From the IMG/VR virus record IMGVR_UViG_3300030328_005162, positions 1-46,707 of that record: a DNA stretch of 46,707 nt. One strand, written 5' to 3'. Of this stretch, positions 8,761-18,600 are shown piece by piece (the first letter of the stretch is position 1; every line of letters begins with the position of its first letter). The stretch is from a virus. The notes beneath the pieces are model-generated. The model worked only from the letters and a program-made list of their open reading frames with translations. It did no database searches and was not told where the DNA came from. Both the position numbers and the translations under genes were made by a program.

Positions 8761-10482
8761 ATGGCAAGAAATAGGGTAATTTACCAAAGTCAGGCGGTTT
8801 ATGTTTCTCAAGATATAAATCCTACAGGAATAGCGACAGGGTCTCGTACCGCTGATGGGGGTCGCTCAAATGATCATGCAGACCTTAATCGGATCCAAAG
8901 TTGTAATTATTCCTTTAGTATTGGCCGCCAAGACGTTAACCAATTTGGTGAACTTGCCGCTATTGACCGTATAATAACGGAAACGCCTACTGTTTCTCTC
9001 GAGGGATCTTATTTAGTCGCTAATTTAGGCAATGAAAAAAAGTTAGGGTTTGATATATTCGCTGGCCCTAAAGATCCTGTTTCCACTACCCCTGTTTCAT
9101 GTATATCGGGAATGATTGATACGGAGACTAACCAAGGAGTTAAAAATTATTACATCTTAACTACTAAGGAAGGATCTGACGCAATAGATAACACCAAGAG
9201 TGGTAATTACGAAAGTTTAATTGGTATAGGTAACGCTAGTCTTACTTCTTACAGCACTGAAGGTGCCGTAGGGGGGTTGCCTACTGCTTCGTTTTCTATA
9301 GAAGGTCAAAATCTTAATGCAGTAAATTTACCTTATACAGGGATGTACGCAGGTTATACGGGGATAAAGACGCCCGGAAGTACAAAATCTGCAGTGTTTT
9401 CCCCAGAGAATTATATTAATGGTTATGGGTTCGAATTAGCTACAGCTAACAATAGAATTATAGTTCAGCCAACCGGCGATGCTCAAACTTTAACTGCAGG
9501 GAATGTTACAATTCCAATAACAACAGGAAGTCGAGCTAGTTATCAAACTACAAATCCTGCGCCGACAGCCCAAGCAGGAGCACAAAATACTATTCCAGCG
9601 GGTAAGGTTCTGACTTACGCTAATGGAGGTGGTACCGCCAACTTTACATTAACTAAACCTTTAGAGAAAGGGGCTCAAGAGATGGTTGGGACTCTAAGTG
9701 CTAATTTAGCTATTCCTGCAGGGAGGCTTGGCCCCGCTTTAACGGGCAGTTTCTCTGATGTGGTTGTGGGCATCACAGGCTCTAATCCTTCTATTGATAC
9801 CACTGATGGAGGCCAAATAGAATGGAATGCTTGGAGCGGTGCAGGGAGTGCTGGTGTAGCTGGAACTTTTCTCGCTAAAAAAGATGGAGATACTTCCTTA
9901 AATCCAGCACCAATTAAATTGCCGGTATCGACAACTAATTTAAATCCTAATGATGTTAATGTTACTGGAGCTATTTCAACCTTACGTCCCGGTGATATTA
10001 CAATCTCTCTCAAAAAGAGCAGCGGGGCAGAGGAAGATCTCCCCGGAACTAAGGTTTCAAATGCCCATATTCAAAGCTATAACATTAGTTTTGATTTAGC
10101 TAGAACGCCTATACAAAAATTAGGGAATAGATTTGCTTTTGCTCGTCCTATCGACTTCCCTATTAGTGCAAGCTTCAGTTTTGACGCTATTCTCGCTGAT
10201 TTGACTACTGGTACTATAAACGACTTGATAGATTGTGATGAAGATTACGAAGCTACAGTCTTCTTAAAGAACGTACCTGACTGCACTAAGCCTAAGGTAA
10301 AAGAAACTGTGATGACTTATACAATGAAAAAGCTTAAGTTGGAATCACAGTCGTTCTCAAGTTCCATAGGAGACAACAAAACTGTTACTCTTGATTTTAG
10401 CTGCCAGATAGGCGCTCCTGAACAATCTGACGTAGGGGTGTTTATGAGTGGTTACTCTACTGAGTTATCTGATCATAATTAA
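8761..10482 (+). CDS. Tail tube-like structural protein, paralogue 2 with insertion
   Basis: A 573-residue paralogue of the preceding protein, sharing RNRVIYQS-AVYVSQ, RQDVNQFGELA-IDRIITETPTVSL, TTKEGSDAI, LRPGDIT-SL, ARTPIQKLGNRFAFARP and SIGDNKTVTLDFSCQIG. It is longer mainly because of an Ala/Gly/Thr-rich insertion between about residues 190 and 400, which could be an Ig-like decoration exposed on the tail surface. It starts 14 nt after paralogue 1 and is followed directly by a strong terminator, so the two form one transcription unit. The two may co-assemble in one tube, or one may be the major tube and the other a minor or tip protein. Confidence 0.65.
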   Translation: MARNRVIYQSQAVYVSQDINPTGIATGSRTADGGRSNDHADLNRIQSCNYSFSIGRQDVNQFGELAAIDRIITETPTVSLEGSYLVANLGNEKKLGFDIFAGPKDPVSTTPVSCISGMIDTETNQGVKNYYILTTKEGSDAIDNTKSGNYESLIGIGNASLTSYSTEGAVGGLPTASFSIEGQNLNAVNLPYTGMYAGYTGIKTPGSTKSAVFSPENYINGYGFELATANNRIIVQPTGDAQTLTAGNVTIPITTGSRASYQTTNPAPTAQAGAQNTIPAGKVLTYANGGGTANFTLTKPLEKGAQEMVGTLSANLAIPAGRLGPALTGSFSDVVVGITGSNPSIDTTDGGQIEWNAWSGAGSAGVAGTFLAKKDGDTSLNPAPIKLPVSTTNLNPNDVNVTGAISTLRPGDITISLKKSSGAEEDLPGTKVSNAHIQSYNISFDLARTPIQKLGNRFAFARPIDFPISASFSFDAILADLTTGTINDLIDCDEDYEATVFLKNVPDCTKPKVKETVMTYTMKKLKLESQSFSSSIGDNKTVTLDFSCQIGAPEQSDVGVFMSGYSTELSDHN

Positions 10483-10501
10483 TATACAAGATATATTTTT
10501 T

Positions 10502-10530
10502 AAAAATCCCTCGAAAGAGGGATTTTTTTT
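10502..10530 (+). terminator. Rho-independent terminator after tube genes
   Basis: An 11-bp stem (AAAAATCCCTC paired with GAGGGATTTTT) closes a GAAA tetraloop and runs into eight Ts. It lies 20 nt after the stop of the second tube gene, separating abundant tube transcripts from the downstream genes. Confidence 0.92.
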
Positions 10531-10537
10531 GTTAAAA

Positions 10538-10553
10538 TAGTGTAATTTATAGT
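10538..10553 (+). promoter_or_regulatory. GTGTAAT-type phage promoter
   Basis: TAGTGTAATTTATAG follows 8 nt after the terminator and begins 33 nt (from GTGT) before the ATG at 10573. The leader holds AAGG-type sequence (AAGGTAGAAGG) that can serve as ribosome binding site. Confidence 0.55.
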
Positions 10554-10572
10554 AAGATATAAGGTAGAAGGC

Positions 10573-10827
10573 ATGCCTAAGGAAGAAGGAAAAGATAGGG
10601 ATATTATCAATAATTTTTTCGCATTTCAAACGCGGAGAAAGATAACTAATTTATACAAGCAATTCTTCTTTATTCTTGAAGACCTATCTGCTGATGGCAT
10701 CAAAATTCCCGAAGAAACTCACCAAAGAATCCGCAAAAGAATTCTCGATTTAGGAAATGACACTATTCGAGAGTTAGAGGAATATTTTGAAAAATTCATC
10801 GAATATAACAATAATAAACCAAAATGA
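10573..10827 (+). CDS. Small helical protein before tail chaperone-position genes
   Basis: An 84-residue, charged, almost entirely helical protein with an aromatic-rich stretch (LYKQFFFILEDLSADGIKIP) and a C-terminal helix (DTIRELEEYFEKFIEY). I recognise no family. It is the first gene after the terminator-promoter pair, has a good AAGG leader sequence, and its TGA overlaps the next ATG (ATGA). By position it belongs to a three-gene unit between the tube and tape measure genes, so it may help tail assembly. No membrane segment or signal peptide is evident. Confidence 0.55.
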   Translation: MPKEEGKDRDIINNFFAFQTRRKITNLYKQFFFILEDLSADGIKIPEETHQRIRKRILDLGNDTIRELEEYFEKFIEYNNNKPK

Positions 10828-11627
10828 AACGTATATACGAGTTCACTGTAAATAAAGAAGAAGAGGTAAGCGAAGATACTGTTGAGACAAAAAAAGACGG
10901 AACAGAAGTTACAACTTCTAAGAAAGTTCAAAAAGAAGTTCCTCACAAATTTTTCTTACGCCGCCCAACTCGTGCAATGACTGATGAAGCTGAGTTATAC
11001 TATGGCGTAAAATTAGCAGAAGGGATTAAAGCGGGACTTTTAACTCGCGCTTTACTCGAAAAACGTTTTGAAAACGACGGCGGAACCCGCAGCGATCAAG
11101 AAAATCATGAATACAAAAAAATAGTAGACAGGCTGCAAAAGTTTCATGAAGAACAGTCTAAAATTTTAAAGGTTGACGAAAAGAAAAGGACACCAACTCA
11201 GAAAAAAAAGCTAAAAGAGCTTGAAGGAGAAATCCAACCTGCTCGTAGAGAGCTGCGGGATCTTCAATTGATGGAAGATTCTCTATATGAGGAGACAGCA
11301 GAAAGCCGAGCAAGGAATAAAGTCATTTTATGGTGGATGCTCCACTTGGCTTATGGAGAAAACGATGGAGTAGAAAATCCTTTCTTTGGAAATGGAGATT
11401 TGGATGACCGATTCGAAAAATACGATGAAATCGAAGAGGGAGATGATGTTTTTCCTATTGTCGTCGCTCGTAAATTTGCTTACTACGTAAGTTTTTGGTT
11501 CGTTGGTAGGCCTAATAGCCAACAAGAATTCCAAAGCATGATAGATATGGCTCTTAAACTGGATGAAGAGGAGCAAGAAGCGTTAGAAAAAGCTCGAGAG
11601 GAAAAAGTAGAAGCGAAAAAAAAGTAA
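10824..11627 (+). CDS. Probable tail assembly chaperone 1
   Basis: A 267-residue acidic and basic, mostly helical protein. The first 40 residues are a beta-rich head (KRIYEFTVNKEEEV), followed by the conserved-looking FFLRRPTRAMTDEAELYYG segment, an LLTRALLEKRFENDGG motif, a long coiled coil (residues 90-155) and a Trp-rich part (VILWWMLHLAYG, YYVSFWFVGRPNS). Proteins of this type sit between tube and tape measure genes in large marine phages, where lambda has G/GT. There is no sign of a slippery frameshift; the gene starts by ATGA overlap and ends 3 nt before the next GTG start. The chaperone role is inferred from position. Confidence 0.5.
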   Translation: MKRIYEFTVNKEEEVSEDTVETKKDGTEVTTSKKVQKEVPHKFFLRRPTRAMTDEAELYYGVKLAEGIKAGLLTRALLEKRFENDGGTRSDQENHEYKKIVDRLQKFHEEQSKILKVDEKKRTPTQKKKLKELEGEIQPARRELRDLQLMEDSLYEETAESRARNKVILWWMLHLAYGENDGVENPFFGNGDLDDRFEKYDEIEEGDDVFPIVVARKFAYYVSFWFVGRPNSQQEFQSMIDMALKLDEEEQEALEKAREEKVEAKKK

Positions 11628-11630
11628 AGT

Positions 11631-12626
11631 GTGGATGAAAATAACTTAAAAGTAATTTTTTCAGAAGTTTTACGAGGATATACCTTAGTAAACTCTGAAA
11701 AATTCGGTAAAGTTAGGATTAAACACTTCACAAACTATGATTCGGCCGAATTAGACATAAAAAACAAGTATTTTTATGACAAAGCCCTAAAAGAAGGCCT
11801 TCCTACCCGTCAGGAAAGAATAGATTTCTTGTTAAAAGAAAATATATGGACTGACGAGAAGAATAAAAACATTATAGAACTTCGAAGTCTTCTTGCAGGA
11901 CTGCAAAAATCAAAAAGTAAAGTCTTCCTTAAGGCTCATATAGACGATATCAACAAGCAAATTGAAGAAAATCAAGTTAAACTCACTGCGGCCGAGGTTG
12001 AGAAGGAGGAAATGATTGGATTTTGCGCAGAAGTGTATTCTGCCCGCCGAGTTAACGAACATTACATGTATAATGCGTTATTATCTGAATCTGGCGATAG
12101 ATTATTCACTAATGACGAGTTTGAAGAGTTGGATTCAGCTAAAGTTATGAGTTTGATTGAGACGTATAATAAAAGTACTAAGCAATTTAATTCAAACGTT
12201 CTAAAAAAGGTATCTCTTGCTCCATTTTTTACTAATTTATTTTATTTGTGCGAAAATAATGCCCATGTATTTTTTGGGAAGCCTTTAGTGAACCTAACTT
12301 TCTATCAGATAGAGTTATTTGGGTATGCAAGGTACTATAAGTCAATGATGGAGAATTCAGAGGCTAAAGTTCCTGATGAAATAAAAGAAAATCCAGATAA
12401 ACTAATAGATTGGTTTGATTCGACTAAAAGCGCTAGGGACACTCTCGATAAGTCCAAAAATGAAGGGTTGGAAGGCTCTGCCACAACATTAGTGGGCGCT
12501 ACAAAAGGTGACTTAAAGAGATTAGGTCTAGATAACCCTAACGAAACTATTAATCTAGCTAAAAAAGCCGCTGAAAAGGGCGGTTCCCTTACTATGGAAG
12601 ATATGATGAAACTTCATGGTGTATAG
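11631..12626 (+). CDS. Probable tail assembly chaperone 2 (GTG start)
   Basis: A 331-residue, mainly helical protein. The start is GTG at 11631, because no ATG in this frame lies close to the preceding stop; the nearby ATG at 11635 is out of frame and closes at once. A charged helical region (residues 60-130) is followed by an aromatic segment (APFFTNLFYLCENNAHVFFG, then LTFYQIELFGYARYY). The C-terminus ends GGSLTMEDMMKLHGV. Its position immediately before the tape measure gene suggests a chaperone that coats the tape measure protein during assembly, as GT does in lambda. I see no sequence signature that proves this. Confidence 0.5.
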   Translation: MDENNLKVIFSEVLRGYTLVNSEKFGKVRIKHFTNYDSAELDIKNKYFYDKALKEGLPTRQERIDFLLKENIWTDEKNKNIIELRSLLAGLQKSKSKVFLKAHIDDINKQIEENQVKLTAAEVEKEEMIGFCAEVYSARRVNEHYMYNALLSESGDRLFTNDEFEELDSAKVMSLIETYNKSTKQFNSNVLKKVSLAPFFTNLFYLCENNAHVFFGKPLVNLTFYQIELFGYARYYKSMMENSEAKVPDEIKENPDKLIDWFDSTKSARDTLDKSKNEGLEGSATTLVGATKGDLKRLGLDNPNETINLAKKAAEKGGSLTMEDMMKLHGV

Positions 12627-12634
12627 TCAAAAAA

Positions 12635-12650
12635 TAGTGTAATAATACAC
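12635..12650 (+). promoter_or_regulatory. GTGTAAT-type promoter before tape measure gene
   Basis: TAGTGTAATAATACAC starts (GTGT at 12637) 21 nt before the tape measure ATG, followed by AGGAAC as ribosome binding site. GTGT and ACAC at the ends make this copy an inverted repeat. Confidence 0.55.
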
Positions 12651-12657
12651 TAGGAAC

Positions 12658-15600
12658 ATGGCTAGGGACAAGATAATAGTAGATTTAGATCTGGATTCAA
12701 GAAGAGCTCAAAGGCAAGTAGCTGCACTTCAGAAGAAAATTGACGCTTTATCCAAGAGCATGGGGGGAGCCATGGGTGGTATAGGGCGTGGAGGTGGAGG
12801 GACAGATAAAGTAAGAGCCTTAGGCACCGGACTATCCAAAGCCACAGTCCGAGCTGATGAATTTACTAAGTCTTTAGAGGCTTCTAATGCGCGTGTTATA
12901 GCTTTCGGCGCATCTGCGGGATTAATAATGCAAGTTGACCGTGCTTTAAAGGCAATGGTGCAATCCGCAGTAAAAGTTGAGAAAGCAATGATGGACGTAA
13001 ACGTCGTCATGAACGCTTCCGTTAAAACCCTTGATCAGTTTGGTAAGGGTATGTTTAGGGTGGCGAGAGAAACTGCCCAAAGTTTTGATGTAGTCGCGGA
13101 AGCTGCTACAGAATTAGCCCGTCAAGGTTTAGGTATGGAGCAGACACTCCAAAGAACTAAAGACGCTCTAATACTTACCCGCCTGACAGGAATGAACGCG
13201 GCTGATTCGGTTAAATCTCTTACGGCTGCCGTAAACTCCTTTAATAAAGAGGGCGCTACTTCTGCAAAGATAGTAAATACGATGGCTAAGGTTGATGCTG
13301 CCTATGCAGTTAGTTCAGAAGACTTGGCTAAAGCTATTGGGCGAGTGGGAGCTTCTGCTCAGTCTGCAGGGGTTAATATGAATGAGTTGATGGCTATAAC
13401 AACAGCCGTACAACAGAGAACTGCTCGTGGTGGAGCTGTCATAGGTAACGCCTTCAAGACTATTTTCACACGTATACAACGTTCAGACGTTCAGAAAAAA
13501 TTACGTGATTTTGGTATAGCCTCTACAGATATGCAGGGCCGTATGCTTAACGGTATGAAGGTCTTGGATAACATGGCGAAAGGTTTCGATAACCTAACTA
13601 AAGCGCAACAAGCTTCATTGGCAGAAAATGTAGCAGGTGTTTTCCAAGTTAACATATTAAAAGCCGCTCTATCTGATTTATCTCAAGAAACATCAAATTA
13701 TCGTGGGTCGTTAAGAGCTGCTAATAGCGCGACTGACGAAGCTTACAAGAGAAATGAGCAATTAAACCAGACTTTAGATGCGCTTGCAAATAGGACAATG
13801 GCGAATCTAACAAAAGCTGGAGCCGCGATGGGTGGGGGGATGTTCGAACCAGCTATTAGGAAGGTTTTAAATACCGTAAACACATCAATTGAAGCCTTCG
13901 GCGAAGGAGGCACGATGGAAGGCGCTGGGGAAAGTATTGGAAAAGGCCTTATGGCGGGGATAGGTAACTTTATATCTGGCCCCGGACTAGTAATGGTGCT
14001 TGCTGGAGTTACTAAGTTGGCATTGAATTTAGGAAAGTTTGCAACTACCGCCATGAAAGATTTCATGGGTTTAAATCGGGCAGCTCAACAAAGAGCAGGC
14101 CTTGAGGAAATGGTTATTGAGAAGCTAAAATCAGAGCCTCAATATATACAGCAAATTATAAGCAAAGAAAAAACTCTTGTACAAGTCCAGCGGGAAATGC
14201 TGATGGTAATGGAAGCGCAAACTTTAGAGCGAACCCAGCAGCAAATTATTGCTAGGCAGGTAGCAGTGGGAATGTATGGCAAAGGAGCAAGGGTTACACC
14301 TGCGGGTGATCCAGCTTTCATTGGTCCTGTTAGGCCCGGAAAGGCTGGGGGGTTTATCCCCAACTTTGCAAGTGCTGGTGCAGAAAGAGCGGCGGCAGCG
14401 GCGGGAGGATACACTGCTGGAGCTATTAGAACCATGCGCCAACCCGGTATAGGTTCTGTCATGTATAATTCGGCCGAAACCGTAAAGCAATTTCCGGGCA
14501 TGTCTCAGTCTGCGATTATGCCTCCAAAAAATAGTCCAGCTGGTGCTGGTTACAAATCAGCATTTAGCGCGGCTCACGGGTTTAATCCTTACGCGGCAGG
14601 TGGGTTTGTCCCAAACTTTGTTAAGCCTTTGAATGCTTCTGGAATAGGGGTCGCGTTAGGGTTCCAAGGAAGCGCTGCTGCACCTGACAATTACATTCAA
14701 CCGGTTAAAGATCTTACGGCACTTAAGCATATAATAAAACCCAAATTCCAAACCGAGCAGATAAAACTCATGGGTGTTGACTCTAGGGCTATTTATCAAC
14801 CAAACGAAAGAGACCCTGATGCTGAAGCGATGTTTACAGGGGTTCTCGAAGAAGCAACAAGGACAGCTATAAGTTCAACCGCAGGTAGCATAGTCCGGCA
14901 GCTAGATGTTGACGGTAAGCCTTTGGGTCAAGATGATTTAAGTAGAGTTCAGACCGATGCGTTTAGTCGCCCTTTGAATCTTCCTGAATCGTTTGAGGGT
15001 CAATTGTTTGAAGAGGGTTTGAGGATTGCCATCCGAGGCTCTAAAGTGGATGACAAGAATGCAAGTTTTGATTTTGAAGCTAACCAAAAACCAAGCAAAT
15101 TGATGCAATCTCTGTTTGACGTACCTAAAGATAGGATAGACGCAAAAAGACAACAGAGCGCTGCTGATAACATTGTTAACAAATTTTTAAATGACGGATT
15201 ATCGACAGCAGGCAGGGCTCCGTTTTTAGGGAAAACCCCTAAAGAAGCTTTTGCCAAACTTAACCAAGGGATTAGGAAAGGGAAAATAGCGCCACTTGAA
15301 GGTTTTCTTAATAAAGCAATGGGTGTAAAAGAGACTCGTAAAGCCTTTCCTAAACAAATGGGCGCGATGGGTTTTGTTCCTAATTTTTCTCCTGTTACTT
15401 CCGCTATAGGAAGAGAAATGGCGGCCGGAGTTCCGGCTTCTGCCATTAGAGTTGGTTCTAGTCCGGCTTTACGTTCCGCTGGCAATCCGGGGGGAGTAGG
15501 GGTTTATAATACTATTGATGAACCCGGTGGATTAGGTCAGGGAATAAGTCGGGCTCGAAGGTCGGGTATGAACCCTAGGTCTCATGGCGCTGCCGGGGGT

Positions 15601-18600
15601 TTTGTACCTAATTTTAATCTAGATGCTTTTTACGGGGATAATCCTGCTGAAGACATGAAGGATGCAGGTAAGGATCAGTTAGAAGCCGCAGATAAGCAGG
15701 AAAGAGCTGCTAATCGCTTAATGATGGCTTCCATGATGTTTAGCATGATAGGGCCGGGAGCTGCAGCTGGACTCGGAGCTAGCGAAAAAACTCAAGCAGG
15801 AATCGGCGCTGCATCCAATATAATAGCAATGGCTGGCATGGGAGCCTCTATGACAGCAGCCACTGGTCCCGGAATGCTACTTGGAGCAGCGGGGGGCGCG
15901 GCAATAGGTGCATTGACGTCTATGGGGGACCTGAAAACAGCTTTAGGTTTTAGGGACGCAGAAATTGCTGCTGAAGAAATGAAAAGAGTAAGCACTGAAT
16001 TACGAGAAGCTTTTGGAGCCTTGAGAGGAGCAATGGGAGTTTTAGATAATTTTGATGCAGCTTCTCCGACTCAGAGAATAGAAGCGTTAAGGAAAATCGT
16101 TGAGGCTGTAGAATCCATAGAGCAGGGAGGAAAAGGGAAAAGTGAAAGTGCTACAGTTACGGAATTAAGAAAAAATGTTAGGTCAAGTTTGAACATAGGT
16201 GAGATTCTTAGCTCAGGCGGAAAAGCGGGGATGCCTGCCGGAGGCATGAAGGCGTTACAAGACCAATTGGTCGCGTATGAAGCTCAAGTTTTAGCTGCCG
16301 AGAGCGGGGGCAATCTTTCAACTTTAATTGGTAATCTTGGCGGTGGGGGTCTGGAGTACGGAGGCGCAAGAATGCAGTCAGCTTTTACAAAGCTTCCCGG
16401 ATCTATGAGGGGCACTTATTCAGGTCAGGTTCAAAGCGCGATGATTGCATTGGGTGAAGAAACTATAGAAGATCCTAATCAACCCGGAAGATCAAAAACG
16501 CTTAGAAGTGGGGTTGATGTGATGAAATCTATAAGGGGAAAGATACTCCAAGCCAACGACCTTAGAGAGAGAGTTTTACCCGGGGGGAACCTTACACAAC
16601 AAAGGAGACAGGCTCGTGACTTAACCGTTGCCGCAGCTGGAGAGCTTCAAGAGCTTTTATCGAGGAGCGGCAATGATACGTTAGCTAGGGAATTAGGAGG
16701 AGTCATTAGTGCGGTGGATAAGGAAAGAGGGGGGATTGGAGAAAATAGAGATGGGCTTGGTTTCAGGTCGCAGGGCTTAGTTAGTTACATGCAAGCGATG
16801 CAGTCGGATCCAGCTATGCAGGCGTTTATAAATCCAGAACGGATGGCTAAGCAAAAAGCAACTGAAACGGACACGCAAAGAGCAACGCGAGAGGAGCTGG
16901 AAAGATTGAGTAAAGCCGCATTAACCCCGCTCATTAAAAGTGGTGCTGCCATGGGACGCAGAGCTGGTTATGACATGTCATTTAATGTGGAGCGGAACAG
17001 GAGAAATTTGGGGGTAAGGGCTGCAGGAAGGAGCAATCGAATATCTCAAAATGCGGCAGGAGGTTTGTTTGGGGTAGAGTTAATTCAAGCTAATAAGGCA
17101 ATCGCTGAAGAAGGATTAACGGATAATTACTTAACTGCTTTAGACACCGCAGATACCACTAGGACTGGAACGATCAATAAATCGAGAAGTGAGGCGTTCG
17201 CCGCTTACAATGCCGCTCTACAAAAGAGGAAAATGGGCACAGACGAGAGAAACGCTGCCGCACTGCAAATGTATGCCCTTGATGGGGCGAGTATGGAAGA
17301 ATTAGAGAGACAAAGGGAGAAGATAATAACTTCACCTAAACCTAGTGGGGCAGATTCTGATCTCTTAGCTTATTTAAATAAAGTAATTAAAGATGAAACT
17401 CTCGCTAACGAAACGCGCGACGAAAGCATAAGAAAAGCGAATGATGAGCTAGACAGTAACAGTCAAAAATTAAATGAAAATACAGAGTCCCAAATAAAAA
17501 TCTTAGAAGCTAGCAAAAAGTTTTATAGCGGAAAATATTTTGATAATTTAAGAACAGAAAGAAGCATCCTTTCAGGTCGTATAACCATGGAGCAGCAGTT
17601 AGTTAACGAGGGTAAATTAAATATTGAAGTATTAGAAGAGAGTAAATTAAAATTTGAAGAGCTTAACCAAAAAATTGATGGGACTGGAAACAAGTTGGGA
17701 GTTTTGGAGGTAGCGTTTGATAGGATTTTAACAACGGGATTAACTGACAAACAACGAAGAGATGCTGTTGTAAACGCTCAATCCGCCTTAAACAATCAAG
17801 TAGGGGGACGGATGTCAAGTGGAGCTGGAGCGGCTGGAATAATAAGCAACGCTCAAAAAGCTTTTAACGCTGGGCAGATAGGAGCTGATGAGTTGAGGGC
17901 GATCAAAGCTAACGCTAGAACAAATGCTCCGGGAGCAGCAGGAAATCCAATGGAAGCTTTCCGTGATCAATTCATGTATGGTGGACGCGATCATATGTTA
18001 GAGTTTGAAAGTGGAGTAGTTAGTGTTGCTAACACAATGAAGTCATCTTTTTCAAGCGCTTTTCAGTCTATAGCAAGCGGTGCTTCCTCTGGTAAAGAAG
18101 CTATTGTGTCTTTCGCCGATAGTATATTAAATTCTATTTCAAATGTATCTGCGAATATGGCTACTAATATGCTGTTCTCAAAAATGTTCTCAGGAGGAGG
18201 ACAGGTGTCACGTTTCGCTAGTGGAGGCCTTGTTACTGGCGGGTCAGGAGTAAGGGATGATGTTCCTGCGATGATGAGTGGCGGGGAATATGTAATAAGA
18301 AAATCTGCTGTTAATAAAATAGGAGTAGGTACTTTAAATGCAATTAATGGATATGCCAGCGGAGGAAGCACAGGAGGCCAGCAAGGAGGAGATTTCTCCA
18401 TGATGGACGCTGCTAAGCTTTACGGAATATCCGCCGCTGCTAGCGTAGCTTCTGGCGCTATAAACCAACCTGCTAAAGCAGACAAGATAGCTCAACAAAA
18501 TTATGGATTAGGAAGAAGCGAACACGGATTTTTAGGAGGCGCAGATCCTGATGCTGGTGGAGTCGATGCTATAAGAGGTGGCGGCCGAAGCGCGAGTGTG

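Noticed and set aside
7406-10482. Tube plus contractile sheath pair
   Set aside because: The two proteins are paralogues of each other with a shared tube-like plan, and the window has a complete siphovirus M-L-K-I-J set; no baseplate wedge genes are seen.
10573-12626. Programmed frameshift of the lambda G/GT type
   Set aside because: The genes join by ATGA or start separately (GTG), with no slippery run near a shared end, and the second protein is not an extension of the first.
14139-14501. Open frames antisense to the tape measure gene
   Set aside because: They are a by-product of the Gly/Ala-rich codon pattern on the plus strand; Pro/Ala-rich products without family features or start signals.
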